From positions 18,334 to 72,504 of the forward strand of contig PLZI01000016.1 of the NCBI GenBank assembly GCA_003152095.1: a stretch of DNA of 54,171 bases. The letters are read 5' to 3'. The position numbers and the translations under genes were made by a program. The notes under the pieces were generated by a model. The model was given only the letters and a program-made list of their open reading frames with translations, ran no database searches and was not told the DNA's origin. Of this stretch, positions 43,494 to 51,394 are shown piece after piece. How positions within the stretch are numbered: the stretch's first letter is position 1; each line of letters starts with the position of its first letter. This stretch comes from Acidobacteriota bacterium. GTDB lineage: Bacteria > Acidobacteriota > Thermoanaerobaculia > UBA5066.

Positions 43494-44587
43494 CACGAAA
43501 GGAACCGCGCGAGCGCCTCCGCGTGCGGCGGCCCGGATACGCCCCGCTCCGTCACGATCGCGTCGACGAGAGCGGCAGGCGTCACGTCGAAGGCGGGATA
43601 GAGCGCGGAGACGCCCGCGGGCGCCAGAGACACGGAGGCCCCGCCGGGCAGCCGCAGCGCGACCACTTCGGCCCCGTCGCGCTCCTCGATCGGAATCGAC
43701 GCGCCGTCTCTCGTCGCGAGGTCGATCGTCGTGGTCGGTGCCGCGACCAGGAACGGGACGCCATGCGCCTGGCAAGCGAGCGCGAGGCCGTAGGTCCCAA
43801 CCTTGTTGGCGACGTCGCCGTTCGCCGCGATGCGGTCCGCGCCCACGATGACGCCCTGCACGCGGCCACGGGCGATCAGCGACGCGGCCGCGACGTCCGG
43901 GAGGAGGGTCACGTCGAGCCCGTCCTGCCGCAGTTCCCATGCCGTGAGGCGCGCGCCCTGCAGGAAGGGCCGCGTTTCGTCCGCGAGAACCGCGAGCGGA
44001 CCCTCTGCGGCAAGGACCCGCACAATCCCGAGCGCGGTCCCGATTCCCGCCGTCGCGAGCGCGCCCGCATTGCAGTGCGTGAGGACCGACGGGACGCCGG
44101 AGAGACTCGACCAGCGCGCATGCAGCCACGCGGCCCCGAGGCGGCCGATCGCGAGGCAGGCGAGACGATCCTCCTCGGCGATGCGGTGCGCCTCCTCTTC
44201 GAGGCGGAGGACGCGCTCGCCGGCACGGCCGTTCGCCGACGCCGCGGCGACCGCGCGCATCCGGCCGACGGCCCACGCGAGATTCACGGCGGTGGGACGC
44301 GCCGACACGAGCCTTTCGGCGCCGAGCGCGAGCGCGACATCGAGGTCCTCCGGGACGCGCGCGGTCACGCGGCGCGCCTCGGCACAGAGGCCGTAGGCAG
44401 CGGCGACACCGATCAGGGGAGCACCGCGCACGGCGAGGCTGCGGATGGCCTCGGCCGTCTGGGCGGCGCTGTCGCACTCGAGGAAGACTTCCTCGTGCGG
44501 CAGGCGGCGCTGGTCGAGGAGCCGCAGCCGCCCGGCCGAGTACACATACGGGGTCACACGCGTGGCGGGTCCGGCGTCGGAACTCAC
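43493..44587 (-). CDS. mtnA: S-methyl-5-thioribose-1-phosphate isomerase
   Basis: 364 aa from a GTG at 44585-44587. Motifs of the MtnA/eIF2B-like family: SLAVRGAPLIGVAAAYG, RPTAVNLAWAVGRM, the catalytic cysteine in LTHCNAGALATAG, and the catalytic aspartate in VIVGADRIAANGDVANKVGTYGLA. It converts methylthioribose-1-phosphate to the ribulose form in methionine salvage; no other mtn gene is near, so the isomerase may serve a partial salvage or a different aldose-1-phosphate substrate. A TATAGT hexamer at 44600-44595, only 7 bases before the start, could make the transcript leaderless. Divergent from pgk, 67 bases apart. Confidence 0.95.
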   Translation of the reverse strand: MSSDAGPATRVTPYVYSAGRLRLLDQRRLPHEEVFLECDSAAQTAEAIRSLAVRGAPLIGVAAAYGLCAEARRVTARVPEDLDVALALGAERLVSARPTAVNLAWAVGRMRAVAAASANGRAGERVLRLEEEAHRIAEEDRLACLAIGRLGAAWLHARWSSLSGVPSVLTHCNAGALATAGIGTALGIVRVLAAEGPLAVLADETRPFLQGARLTAWELRQDGLDVTLLPDVAAASLIARGRVQGVIVGADRIAANGDVANKVGTYGLALACQAHGVPFLVAAPTTTIDLATRDGASIPIEERDGAEVVALRLPGGASVSLAPAGVSALYPAFDVTPAALVDAIVTERGVSGPPHAEALARFLS

Positions 44588-44654
44588 GGACGAGACTATA
44601 GAGGCCGCTGACGCTTAAGATGCAGCGATCGACCTTTCCGAAGAGGAGGGCTCC

Positions 44655-45854
44655 ATGTTCGGCCTGCCGCGTTCGATCCGGGACCTCGACCTCGACGGCA
44701 AGCGGGTCTTCATTCGCGTCGACTTCAACGTGCCGCTCAAGGACGGCGTCGTACGCGACGACACGCGCGTCGTCGAGGCGCTGCCCACGCTCCACCTCGC
44801 CCGCGAGCGCGGCGCCCGCCTCGTCCTCGCCTCGCACCTCGGCAAGGCGAAGGGCACGAAAGACCCGAAGTACTCCCTCGCTCCCGTCGCGCGCACACTG
44901 GAGGCGCGCCTCGGGACACCGGTGGCCTTCGCGCCCGACTGCGTCGGCCCCGAGGCGGAGACGGCCGTCGCCGCCCTCGCGCCTCGCGGCGTCCTCGTTT
45001 TGGAGAACCTGCGTTTCCACGCCGGCGAGGAGAAAAACGACCCGGCGTTCTGCCGGCAGCTCGCGGCCCTCGCCGACGTCTACGTCAACGATGCCTTCGG
45101 CACGGCCCACCGCGCTCATGCCTCCACGGCCGGCATGGCGGCGCTCTTCCCGAGGGATCGGCGCGGTATCGGCCTCCTCATGGAGAAGGAGCTGAAGGCG
45201 CTCTCGAAGGTCGCGACCGACATCGATCGCCCGTTTGCCGCGATCCTCGGTGGAGCGAAGATCCTCGGCAAAATCGCCGCCCTGAAGACCCTGGTCGAGA
45301 AAGCCGACATCATTCTCGTCGGGGGCGGCATGGCAAACCACTTCGTCGCCGCGCTGGGGCTCCCCGTGGGCAAGTCCCTCCTCGAAACGGAGGGCGTCCC
45401 CGTCGCCCGGCAGATCCTCGACCGCTGCAAGGAACGTGGCGTCGCGCTCGTGCTGCCGTCCGACTTCGTCGTGGCGCCCTCGCTCGAGAAGGCGGCCGAC
45501 GCAAGCACCGTCAAGACCGTGCCGATGAACGCGATTCCTTTGAACGCGGCGGCCTTCGACATCGGGGAAAAGACGATCGAGATGTTCCGTCGGATGACAA
45601 AGGACGCGAGAACGATCTTCTGGAACGGGCCCATGGGCGTCTTCGAGACCAAGCCGTTCGACAAGGGGACGTTTGCCGTCGCGAAGATGCTCGCGGAGTC
45701 TTCGGCCTTCACCGTCGTGGGTGGTGGCGAGAGCGTGGAGGCTGTCAAGGAGGCAGGCCTCGCCGCGAAGATCTCGCACGTTTCCACGGGAGGAGGGGCC
45801 TCGCTCGACTTCGTGGCGGGCGAGCCGCTTCCCGCAGTGGAAGCCCTGCGTTGA
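44655..45854 (+). CDS. pgk: Phosphoglycerate kinase
   Basis: 399 aa. The ribosome-binding site GAGGAGG (44643-44649) stands five bases before the ATG. Family blocks: [50 protein letters not shown], the ADP/ATP-side [11 protein letters not shown], and [10 protein letters not shown] plus [14 protein letters not shown] at the nucleotide loop. It makes ATP from 1,3-bisphosphoglycerate in glycolysis. It begins the pgk-tpiA-secG-tRNA-Leu run, an order kept in many bacteria, and its stop overlaps the tpiA TTG start. Confidence 0.98.
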   Translation: MFGLPRSIRDLDLDGKRVFIRVDFNVPLKDGVVRDDTRVVEALPTLHLARERGARLVLASHLGKAKGTKDPKYSLAPVARTLEARLGTPVAFAPDCVGPEAETAVAALAPRGVLVLENLRFHAGEEKNDPAFCRQLAALADVYVNDAFGTAHRAHASTAGMAALFPRDRRGIGLLMEKELKALSKVATDIDRPFAAILGGAKILGKIAALKTLVEKADIILVGGGMANHFVAALGLPVGKSLLETEGVPVARQILDRCKERGVALVLPSDFVVAPSLEKAADASTVKTVPMNAIPLNAAAFDIGEKTIEMFRRMTKDARTIFWNGPMGVFETKPFDKGTFAVAKMLAESSAFTVVGGGESVEAVKEAGLAAKISHVSTGGGASLDFVAGEPLPAVEALR

Positions 45855-46630
45855 GAGAGCGCCGGCGCCTCCTCGTCGCCAACTGGAAGATGACCCGCAC
45901 GCCGTCGACGGCCGCGGTGCTCGCGCGCGCCATCGCGGCGCTCGAGCGGCCCGCGGAAGTCGATGTCGCCATCGCTCCGTCGTTTCCGGCCCTCGACCGC
46001 GTCGGCGAGGCGCTCCAAGGCACGGGCATCGCTCTCGCAGCGCAGGACGTGTACCTCGAGCGGCAGGGCGCGTTCACCGGCGAGGTCTCCGCGGCGATGC
46101 TGAAGGACGCCGGCGTGTCGCTCGTTCTCGTGGGACACAGCGAGCGCCGCCTCCTCCGCGGCGAGCGCGAGCCCGACCTCGCCCGCAAGATGGCCCGGCT
46201 CGTCGAGGAAGGTCTCGCCCCTCTCTACTGCGTCGGCGAGACGCGCGCCGAGCGCGACGCGGGACGCGCCGCGGACGTGCTCAGAAACCAGCTCTCAGCC
46301 TTCGATGGGCTCGCCTCGGCCCCGCCCGGCCTCACCCTCGCCTACGAGCCCGTTTGGGCAATCGGGACCGGCCTCTCCGCGACGCCCGAGATGGTCGCGG
46401 ACGCCCACGCACGACTCCGACAGGAGCTGGCGGCACGATTCGGCACAGACGTCGCTCGGTCGACGCGGATCCTTTACGGTGGATCCATCTCACCCGCCAA
46501 CGCCCCGGGTCTTTTCGCGAAACCGGAGGTGGACGGCGGGCTCGTCGGAGGTGCTTCCCTCGCGGCCGGCGATTTCGCGGCTCTCCTCGCCGCCGCAGCG
46601 GGCCCCGTTGCAGCGGAGCCTCGCGCCTGA
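45851..46630 (+). CDS. tpiA: Triosephosphate isomerase
   Basis: 259 aa from the TTG at 45851-45853, overlapping the pgk stop (TTGA). Catalytic residues are in place: Asn-Lys in LLVANWKMT, His in LVGHSERR, and Glu in [12 protein letters not shown], with phosphate contacts [12 protein letters not shown] and [10 protein letters not shown]. It interconverts dihydroxyacetone phosphate and glyceraldehyde-3-phosphate. The TTG and the overlap suggest translation is coupled to pgk. The C-terminal ~12 residues are Ala/Pro-rich and beyond the usual end of the barrel. Confidence 0.97.
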   Translation: MRERRRLLVANWKMTRTPSTAAVLARAIAALERPAEVDVAIAPSFPALDRVGEALQGTGIALAAQDVYLERQGAFTGEVSAAMLKDAGVSLVLVGHSERRLLRGEREPDLARKMARLVEEGLAPLYCVGETRAERDAGRAADVLRNQLSAFDGLASAPPGLTLAYEPVWAIGTGLSATPEMVADAHARLRQELAARFGTDVARSTRILYGGSISPANAPGLFAKPEVDGGLVGGASLAAGDFAALLAAAAGPVAAEPRA

Positions 46631-46695
46631 GCGGCGATTCCGCTATCATCTCCCGCCCCCCCGGGCCCGCCCCGGGGTTTGGAGCACCACCGAAC

Positions 46696-47073
46696 ATGAT
46701 CTACGTTCTCGTCCCCATTTACGTCATCGTCTGCGTCTTCCTGATCCTCGTCGTGCTTCTCCAGCAGGGAAAGGGCGCCGACGTGTCGGCTGCCTTCGGC
46801 GCCTCTTCTTCACAAACGACCTTCGGCGCTCGCGGCGCCACGACGCTTCTCGAGAGAATCACGACGTGGTCGTTCGTCGCGTTCTCGGTCCTCGCGGTCG
46901 TGATCTCGTTGATGCAGGCCCGGCCGAGGTCCTCGGTTCTCGCCAAGGCGAAGGCGGCCGCGCCCGCGAAGGCCGCCTTCCCGGCACCGGCCCCCGCGCC
47001 GGCCAGCGTTCCGGCCTCTCCGGGCGGCACGGCCCCGGCGTTCCCGGCGCCCGCGGCTCCGGCCACGAAATAG
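46696..47073 (+). CDS. secG: Protein-export membrane protein SecG with long Ala/Pro tail
   Basis: 125 aa from ATG 46696. Two membrane helices (about 1-22 and 52-74) flank the conserved loop VVLLQQGKGADVSAAFG ... TTFGARGATTLLERIT. SecG assists the SecYEG translocon. The first ~78 residues match the whole usual protein; the remaining ~47 residues are a low-complexity Ala/Pro/Lys tail of unknown use. The 65-base gap from tpiA contains a GC hairpin (CCCCGGG ... CCCCGGGG) and a TATCAT hexamer, so a separate promoter or attenuator is possible. Confidence 0.93.
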   Translation: MIYVLVPIYVIVCVFLILVVLLQQGKGADVSAAFGASSSQTTFGARGATTLLERITTWSFVAFSVLAVVISLMQARPRSSVLAKAKAAAPAKAAFPAPAPAPASVPASPGGTAPAFPAPAAPATK

Positions 47074-47108
47074 TTTTCGGTTAGAATCCCCTTCCCTCAC
47101 GACCCCGT

Positions 47109-47193
<85 letters not shown>

Positions 47194-47232
47194 ATCCTTT
47201 TCCCGCCGGGCGGCGACTGGAAACCCGTCGGT

Positions 47233-48063
47233 TTACTTGTGCGTCGCGGCCGCATCGGCCACGTAGAGCCGCACATCCCCGTTCACCGTCTCGACGGTGA
47301 GGTTTTCCCGGCCGCCGTTGATCGCGCCGCGGGCCTCCTTCGGGCCCCACTTGCCCTCGACCGTGACCTCCGGAAACTGCGACTGGATGCGGCCGTTCGT
47401 CGTCTGCAAGGTGCAGCGGATCGACGACTCCCTCGCGCACGTCACGGTGACCGAGCCGTTGACGGTTTCGAGACTCGTCTGGCGCATCGGGCCGGCGAAA
47501 GACACTTCGACCGAACCGTTGACCGTGTTCACCTTCAACGGCCCGTCGTGCCCGTTCACGCGGACCCCGCCGTTCACCGTGGAGAGAACGAGGTCGCCCG
47601 TGCGGTTCGTGGCGGTGACACGGCCGTTCACCGTCTCGGCCTCCAGCGCGAGCGCGGCGGGCAGCGTGATCTGGTAGGCCACGTCCGCCGATCCGGTCCG
47701 CCCGAAGAACGCCCATGGAAAGAACCGCCCGCGCTTCGGAAGGATCGTCTCCACTTCGATGATGCTTCCGGACTTCGTGATCCGGATCTCGGTCTCCTTG
47801 AGGAGATCGGCGTCGGCGGTGGACTTCACCTTCTTGACGGCCACGACCTGGAGCTGGTCTCCGCCCGTTTCGATCTGGATCACGCCGTTCACGTTCTGGA
47901 CTCTCACCTTGCGGACGCCAGCAAGGTCGTACTTCTTCTCGAATCGCTCCTGCGTCGCGTCTTCGGCCTTCAGGCCGGACGCCGCGAGAAAAGCGACGGA
48001 AAGGACGGCCAGGACCCGCTGCAGGCTCTGTCGGGGGTGGGCGGGGGACGGAATCTCGAACAT
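47233..48063 (-). CDS. Exported DUF4097-type beta-repeat protein
   Basis: 276 aa from ATG 48061-48063 with GGGAG six bases upstream. An N-terminal signal peptide ends near LAASGLKAED. The mature part has repeated strands around 'TVNG': QNVNGVIQIETG, ETVNGRVTATN, STVNGGVRVNG, NTVNGSVEVSF, ETVNGSVTVT, TTNGRIQSQ, ETVNGDVRLYV. This periodic pattern is that of the DUF4097 putative adhesin family, predicted to form a right-handed beta-helix or roll outside the cytoplasm. Molecular function is unknown. It is 60 bases downstream of the RDD gene on the same strand and converges on the tRNA gene, 39 bases away. Confidence 0.82.
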   Translation of the reverse strand: MFEIPSPAHPRQSLQRVLAVLSVAFLAASGLKAEDATQERFEKKYDLAGVRKVRVQNVNGVIQIETGGDQLQVVAVKKVKSTADADLLKETEIRITKSGSIIEVETILPKRGRFFPWAFFGRTGSADVAYQITLPAALALEAETVNGRVTATNRTGDLVLSTVNGGVRVNGHDGPLKVNTVNGSVEVSFAGPMRQTSLETVNGSVTVTCARESSIRCTLQTTNGRIQSQFPEVTVEGKWGPKEARGAINGGRENLTVETVNGDVRLYVADAAATHK

Positions 48064-48123
48064 TCGAAGCTCCCTGCCCTAGAGAACGGTGATCCGAGGG
48101 GGAAAGTTTCGCGTGCGGCTCAC

Positions 48124-48582
48124 TCAGGCCTCGACGAGCGCGGTTCCGGCGACCCGATCCCCGGGCCGCCGCCCGTCCCTGCGACGCATAACCGACGTGA
48201 ACTCAATGAGATTCCAGCCGGGAACAAGAAGGGTGGCGTTTCTCAGCAGTGACTGCAGGAGTCCGGCATTCGCTCCACCCTCACGAATGAGACGCAGGCC
48301 GAAGAGCTTCTTCCCGGGGCTTCCGCCCCCGGCATCGCGGAAGAGGAAGAGGCCCACGGCAACGGCCTGGGCGGCCCGGAAGCCCGCATCCAGGCCGGCC
48401 GGCGCCTCGTGCGACGCCATGTGGACCCCGAGGACGATGACGGACGCGAGGAGGAGCGGCCCGCCCGCGACGAGGAGCAGGTCGACGCCGAAGGCCGCGA
48501 TACGCATCCACAGCCGTGCGCGCGGCGGCGTCCCGAGTCGCACCGGCCCGGTTTCGAGCGGGCTCTCGTACGATGCGCTCAC
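48124..48582 (-). CDS. RDD-family membrane protein
   Basis: 152 aa if the GTG at 48580-48582 is used; an ATG at 48505-48507 is the alternative and would remove 25 residues. The RDD pattern is visible: RLWMRIAAFGVDLLLVAG (Arg then Asp in the first helix), a second and third helix, SPGKKLFGLRLIREGG, and a final hydrophobic LLRNATLLVPGWNLIEF. Members of this family are small transporters or chaperone-like membrane proteins of mostly unknown role. The GTG abuts the divergent start of the deaminase gene with no bases in between, an unusual layout discussed in the findings. Confidence 0.82.
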   Translation of the reverse strand: MSASYESPLETGPVRLGTPPRARLWMRIAAFGVDLLLVAGGPLLLASVIVLGVHMASHEAPAGLDAGFRAAQAVAVGLFLFRDAGGGSPGKKLFGLRLIREGGANAGLLQSLLRNATLLVPGWNLIEFTSVMRRRDGRRPGDRVAGTALVEA

Positions 48583-49578
48583 GTGACCCCGCGACGAGAC
48601 GCCCTCGCCTTCCTCCGCCGCTTCGCCTCCGCGCCGAAAGTGGAGCTTCACCTGCACCTCGAAGGAGCGGTTCCGGCGGCCGTCCTCGTCGGCCTCTCGT
48701 CCCGCTCGGCCAAGCCTATCTTCCCCGATGTCGCATCCGTTCGCGCGCGGCGCCGCGCGCTCGGTTCGCCGGACGCGTTCTTCGGCTTCTACCGCGACGT
48801 CTGCCGCCAGATTCGGAGCTCCGCCGATTACGCCGTCATCGCGCGTAGCCTCGTGGCGCGCCTCGCCCGGGAAAACGTGCGCTGGGCGGAGGTCTACGTC
48901 TCGCCTGCGGTCGTGGAGAAGATCGGGCTCGACTGGTTCGACGTCCGCGACGCTCTCGAGCACACCTTCGCGGAGCACGAAGCGAGGGGCGGCGGGCGCG
49001 TGCGCGTTCTGCTCGACTTCGTGCGGCACTGGGGCCCGGCGGCCGCCGAGCGCGTCCTCGATCTCCACGCCGAGCGGCCCTGGCCGCGCGTCGTGGGATT
49101 CGGTCTCGGCGGAGAGGAAACGGCCTTTGCCACAGGCGATTTCGCCGAGGTATACCGCCGGGGCCGCCGAGCCGGACTCCTTCCGGTCGTGCACGCAGGT
49201 GAATGGGGGGGGCCGGATTCGGTCGCCGACGCCGTGCACTTTCTTCAGCCGGTACGGATCGCTCACGGCATCCGGGCCGCGGAGGATCCCGCGCTCCTGA
49301 AGACGCTCGCGAGAAAAGGCGTTGTCTGCGACGTCTGCCCGACGTCGAACCTCCGAACGGGGGCCGTCTCCCGCGGCGCGGAGCATCCGCTCCGCCGCAT
49401 GCTCGCGGCGGGCGTTCCCGTGACACTCTCGACGGACGACCCCGGCCTCTTCGGGACGACCCTCGTGGGCGAGTTCCGGCGCGCCGCTTCGTGGGGCGCG
49501 TCCGGGGCCGAGCTGGAGAGGTGCGCCGCTGACGCGCGTCAGGCCGCGGCCAGGACGCGCTCATACACCGCGAGATAG
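48583..49578 (+). CDS. Adenosine deaminase family protein
   Basis: 331 aa from GTG 48583. The metal and catalytic residues of the family are present: VELHLHLEGAV (two His), HAGEWGGP (third zinc His and catalytic Glu-type segment), IAHGI (His base), and LSTDDPGLFG (zinc Asp). The length matches adenosine/adenine deaminases (about 330-350). Adenine versus adenosine versus a 6-aminodeoxyfutalosine-type substrate cannot be separated by eye; the pattern FYRDVCRQIRSSADYAVIAR is compatible with all. Its 3' end overlaps the convergent bshA gene by 40 bases. No ribosome-binding site is seen before the GTG. Confidence 0.85.
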   Translation: MTPRRDALAFLRRFASAPKVELHLHLEGAVPAAVLVGLSSRSAKPIFPDVASVRARRRALGSPDAFFGFYRDVCRQIRSSADYAVIARSLVARLARENVRWAEVYVSPAVVEKIGLDWFDVRDALEHTFAEHEARGGGRVRVLLDFVRHWGPAAAERVLDLHAERPWPRVVGFGLGGEETAFATGDFAEVYRRGRRAGLLPVVHAGEWGGPDSVADAVHFLQPVRIAHGIRAAEDPALLKTLARKGVVCDVCPTSNLRTGAVSRGAEHPLRRMLAAGVPVTLSTDDPGLFGTTLVGEFRRAASWGASGAELERCAADARQAAARTRSYTAR

Positions 49579-50660
49579 CGCGATACGATCGCGTTCGCGT
49601 CGAAGAGGCGCGTCGCGCGCTCCCGAGAGGCCCGGGACATCGCCGCGTAGCGCGGCTCATCGAGAAGCAGCGACACGCCGTCCTCCGCGAGGCCGGCAAC
49701 GTCGCCCACGCTTCGGAGGAAGCCCGTCTCGCCGTGCGCGATGACCTCCGGAAGCCCGCCCACGGCGTATCCGAGGACGGGGACGCCGCACGCTTGCGCC
49801 TCGAGCGCGGAGAGCCCGAAGGATTCGGAGTTCGACGGCAGGAGGTAGAGGTCCGCGGCGGGCATCACGGCCTCGAGCGCAGGCATGTTCCCGAGGAACG
49901 AAACGAACGGCGCGATACCCTTCTCGCGGCACAGCGCCTCGGCGGCGGGGCGGTCAGGGCCGTCGCCGATCATGACGAGCGTCGCCGGGACGCGCTGCCT
50001 CAGGCGGTCGAAAACCTCGACGACGTCCAGCACGCGCTTCACCGGCCGGAAATTCGAAACGTGCATCAGCACCTTCCGGCCCTCGGGTACGAAGCGGCAT
50101 GCGAGCTGCGGCGATTCCGGTGTCCAGCGCTTGGGGTTGATGAAGTTCGGTATGACCTCGATCTCCCGCTTCGGTTGGAACACGTCGATCGTGACCTTCT
50201 TGAGGTGCTCGGAGACGGCGGTGACGGCGTCCGACTTCTCGATGCCGAAGCGCGTAATGGGAAGGTACGAACGGTCCTGCCCGACGATCGTCACGTCCGT
50301 CCCGTGCAGCGTCGTCACGAGGCCGAGGCGCCGCGGGGCGAGCATCTCGCGCGCGAGATGGGCCGAGATCGCATGCGGGAGCGCGTAGTGGACGTGAATC
50401 AGGTCGAGGCCTTCGTGTGTCGCGACGTCGCCCATACGTGTCGCGAGCGCGAGGTCGTACGGGGCGTACTGGAAGAGCGGATACGACGGGACTGAAACCT
50501 CGTGATACGTCACGCGATCCGCGAAGACGTTCAGGCGCGAGGGCATTGCGTACGTGATGAAGTGCACGTCGTGCCCACGCTGCGCCAGCTCGTGTCCGAG
50601 CTCCGTCGCCACGACCCCGGAGCCTCCGAACGTCGGGTAGCACGTGATGCCGATCTTCAC
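49539..50660 (-). CDS. bshA: Bacillithiol synthesis glycosyltransferase (GlcNAc-malate synthase)
   Basis: 373 aa. The BshA N-terminus is unmistakable: MKIGITCYPTFGGSGVVATELGHELAQRGHDVHFIT. GT4 features include HVHYALPHAISAHLA, TTLHGTDVTIVGQDRS, and the donor site SFLGNMPALEAVMPAADLYLLPSNSESFGLSALEAQACGVP with the catalytic Glu-x7-Glu. BshA couples UDP-GlcNAc to L-malate, the first step of bacillithiol synthesis. Its start overlaps the bshB1 stop by four bases, so the order on the minus strand is bshC-bshB1-bshA. Confidence 0.97.
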   Translation of the reverse strand: MKIGITCYPTFGGSGVVATELGHELAQRGHDVHFITYAMPSRLNVFADRVTYHEVSVPSYPLFQYAPYDLALATRMGDVATHEGLDLIHVHYALPHAISAHLAREMLAPRRLGLVTTLHGTDVTIVGQDRSYLPITRFGIEKSDAVTAVSEHLKKVTIDVFQPKREIEVIPNFINPKRWTPESPQLACRFVPEGRKVLMHVSNFRPVKRVLDVVEVFDRLRQRVPATLVMIGDGPDRPAAEALCREKGIAPFVSFLGNMPALEAVMPAADLYLLPSNSESFGLSALEAQACGVPVLGYAVGGLPEVIAHGETGFLRSVGDVAGLAEDGVSLLLDEPRYAAMSRASRERATRLFDANAIVSRYLAVYERVLAAA

Positions 50661-51394
50661 GTTTTCTTTCCGCCTTCGTACCCGAGGAACGCGGCGACCG
50701 GGTCCGCCAGCGTCGGGGGCACGTTCGAGACGAAGCCTTCCGCGTATTCCACGTTCGCGATCCTCCCGAGCGCGCGCGACCGTGCCTCGATCCCGTCGAA
50801 AAAACCCTTAGAGGAGACATACGTCTCGGGTTCGCTCGAGTTTTCGTCGAAAAACTGGCTCCGATAGGCGCGGAGGGCCGCGATCTTCGTCGCAAACGAC
50901 GTTGAGACGTCGACGAGGAACGTGGGCGGCGCAAAGACGTACGCGGCATAGAAGATCACCTGGTCGGGCCGGTGCGGGGGGAGGCCCGTCTCGAGCTTCG
51001 CGAGCCCGGCGTACCAGGCCGCCTCCGGCACGAGGCGGCCCGCGCGCGCGTGATCCGGATGGCGGTCTGCGGGGAGCGGCGCCAGAATGAGGCGCGGCCG
51101 CGCGCGCCGGACGGCCTCGACAACGCGAAGTTCGGCGGCGCGATCCGTCCGGAGGTCGCCGTCCCCGAGGTCGAGCGTCTCGCGAAAGCACGCGCCGAGG
51201 ATCCGCGCGGCCTCCCGCGCCTCGCTTTCCCGGATCTCCGGCGTGCCGCGCGTGCCCATTTCACCGCGTGTGAGGTCCACGATTCCAAACGACCGCCCGC
51301 GCCGCGCGAGCGCGGCGAGCGTCCCGCCGCACCCGAGATCGACGTCGTCGGGGTGAGGAGAGAATGCGAGGATGTCGACGGGCTCGACGTTCAC
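50657..51394 (-). CDS. bshB1: Bacillithiol deacetylase BshB1
   Basis: 245 aa. A PIG-L/LmbE-type zinc deacetylase: the zinc-binding AFSPHPDDVDLGCGG at the N-terminus, DLTRGEMGTRGTPEIREQ-like segment (here EIRESE), and the distal ligand region LPADRHPDHARAG. It removes the acetyl group of GlcNAc-malate to give GlcN-malate. The gene overlaps bshA (downstream) and bshC (upstream) by four bases each, giving a compact, coupled operon. Confidence 0.96.
   Translation of the reverse strand: MNVEPVDILAFSPHPDDVDLGCGGTLAALARRGRSFGIVDLTRGEMGTRGTPEIRESEAREAARILGACFRETLDLGDGDLRTDRAAELRVVEAVRRARPRLILAPLPADRHPDHARAGRLVPEAAWYAGLAKLETGLPPHRPDQVIFYAAYVFAPPTFLVDVSTSFATKIAALRAYRSQFFDENSSEPETYVSSKGFFDGIEARSRALGRIANVEYAEGFVSNVPPTLADPVAAFLGYEGGKKT

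Noticed and set aside
42411-45779. 1122-codon open frame on the minus strand extending tsaD through mtnA and pgk
   Set aside because: Only its last 361 codons code for TsaD; the rest overlaps mtnA out of frame and pgk antisense, and the true start is ATG 43493.
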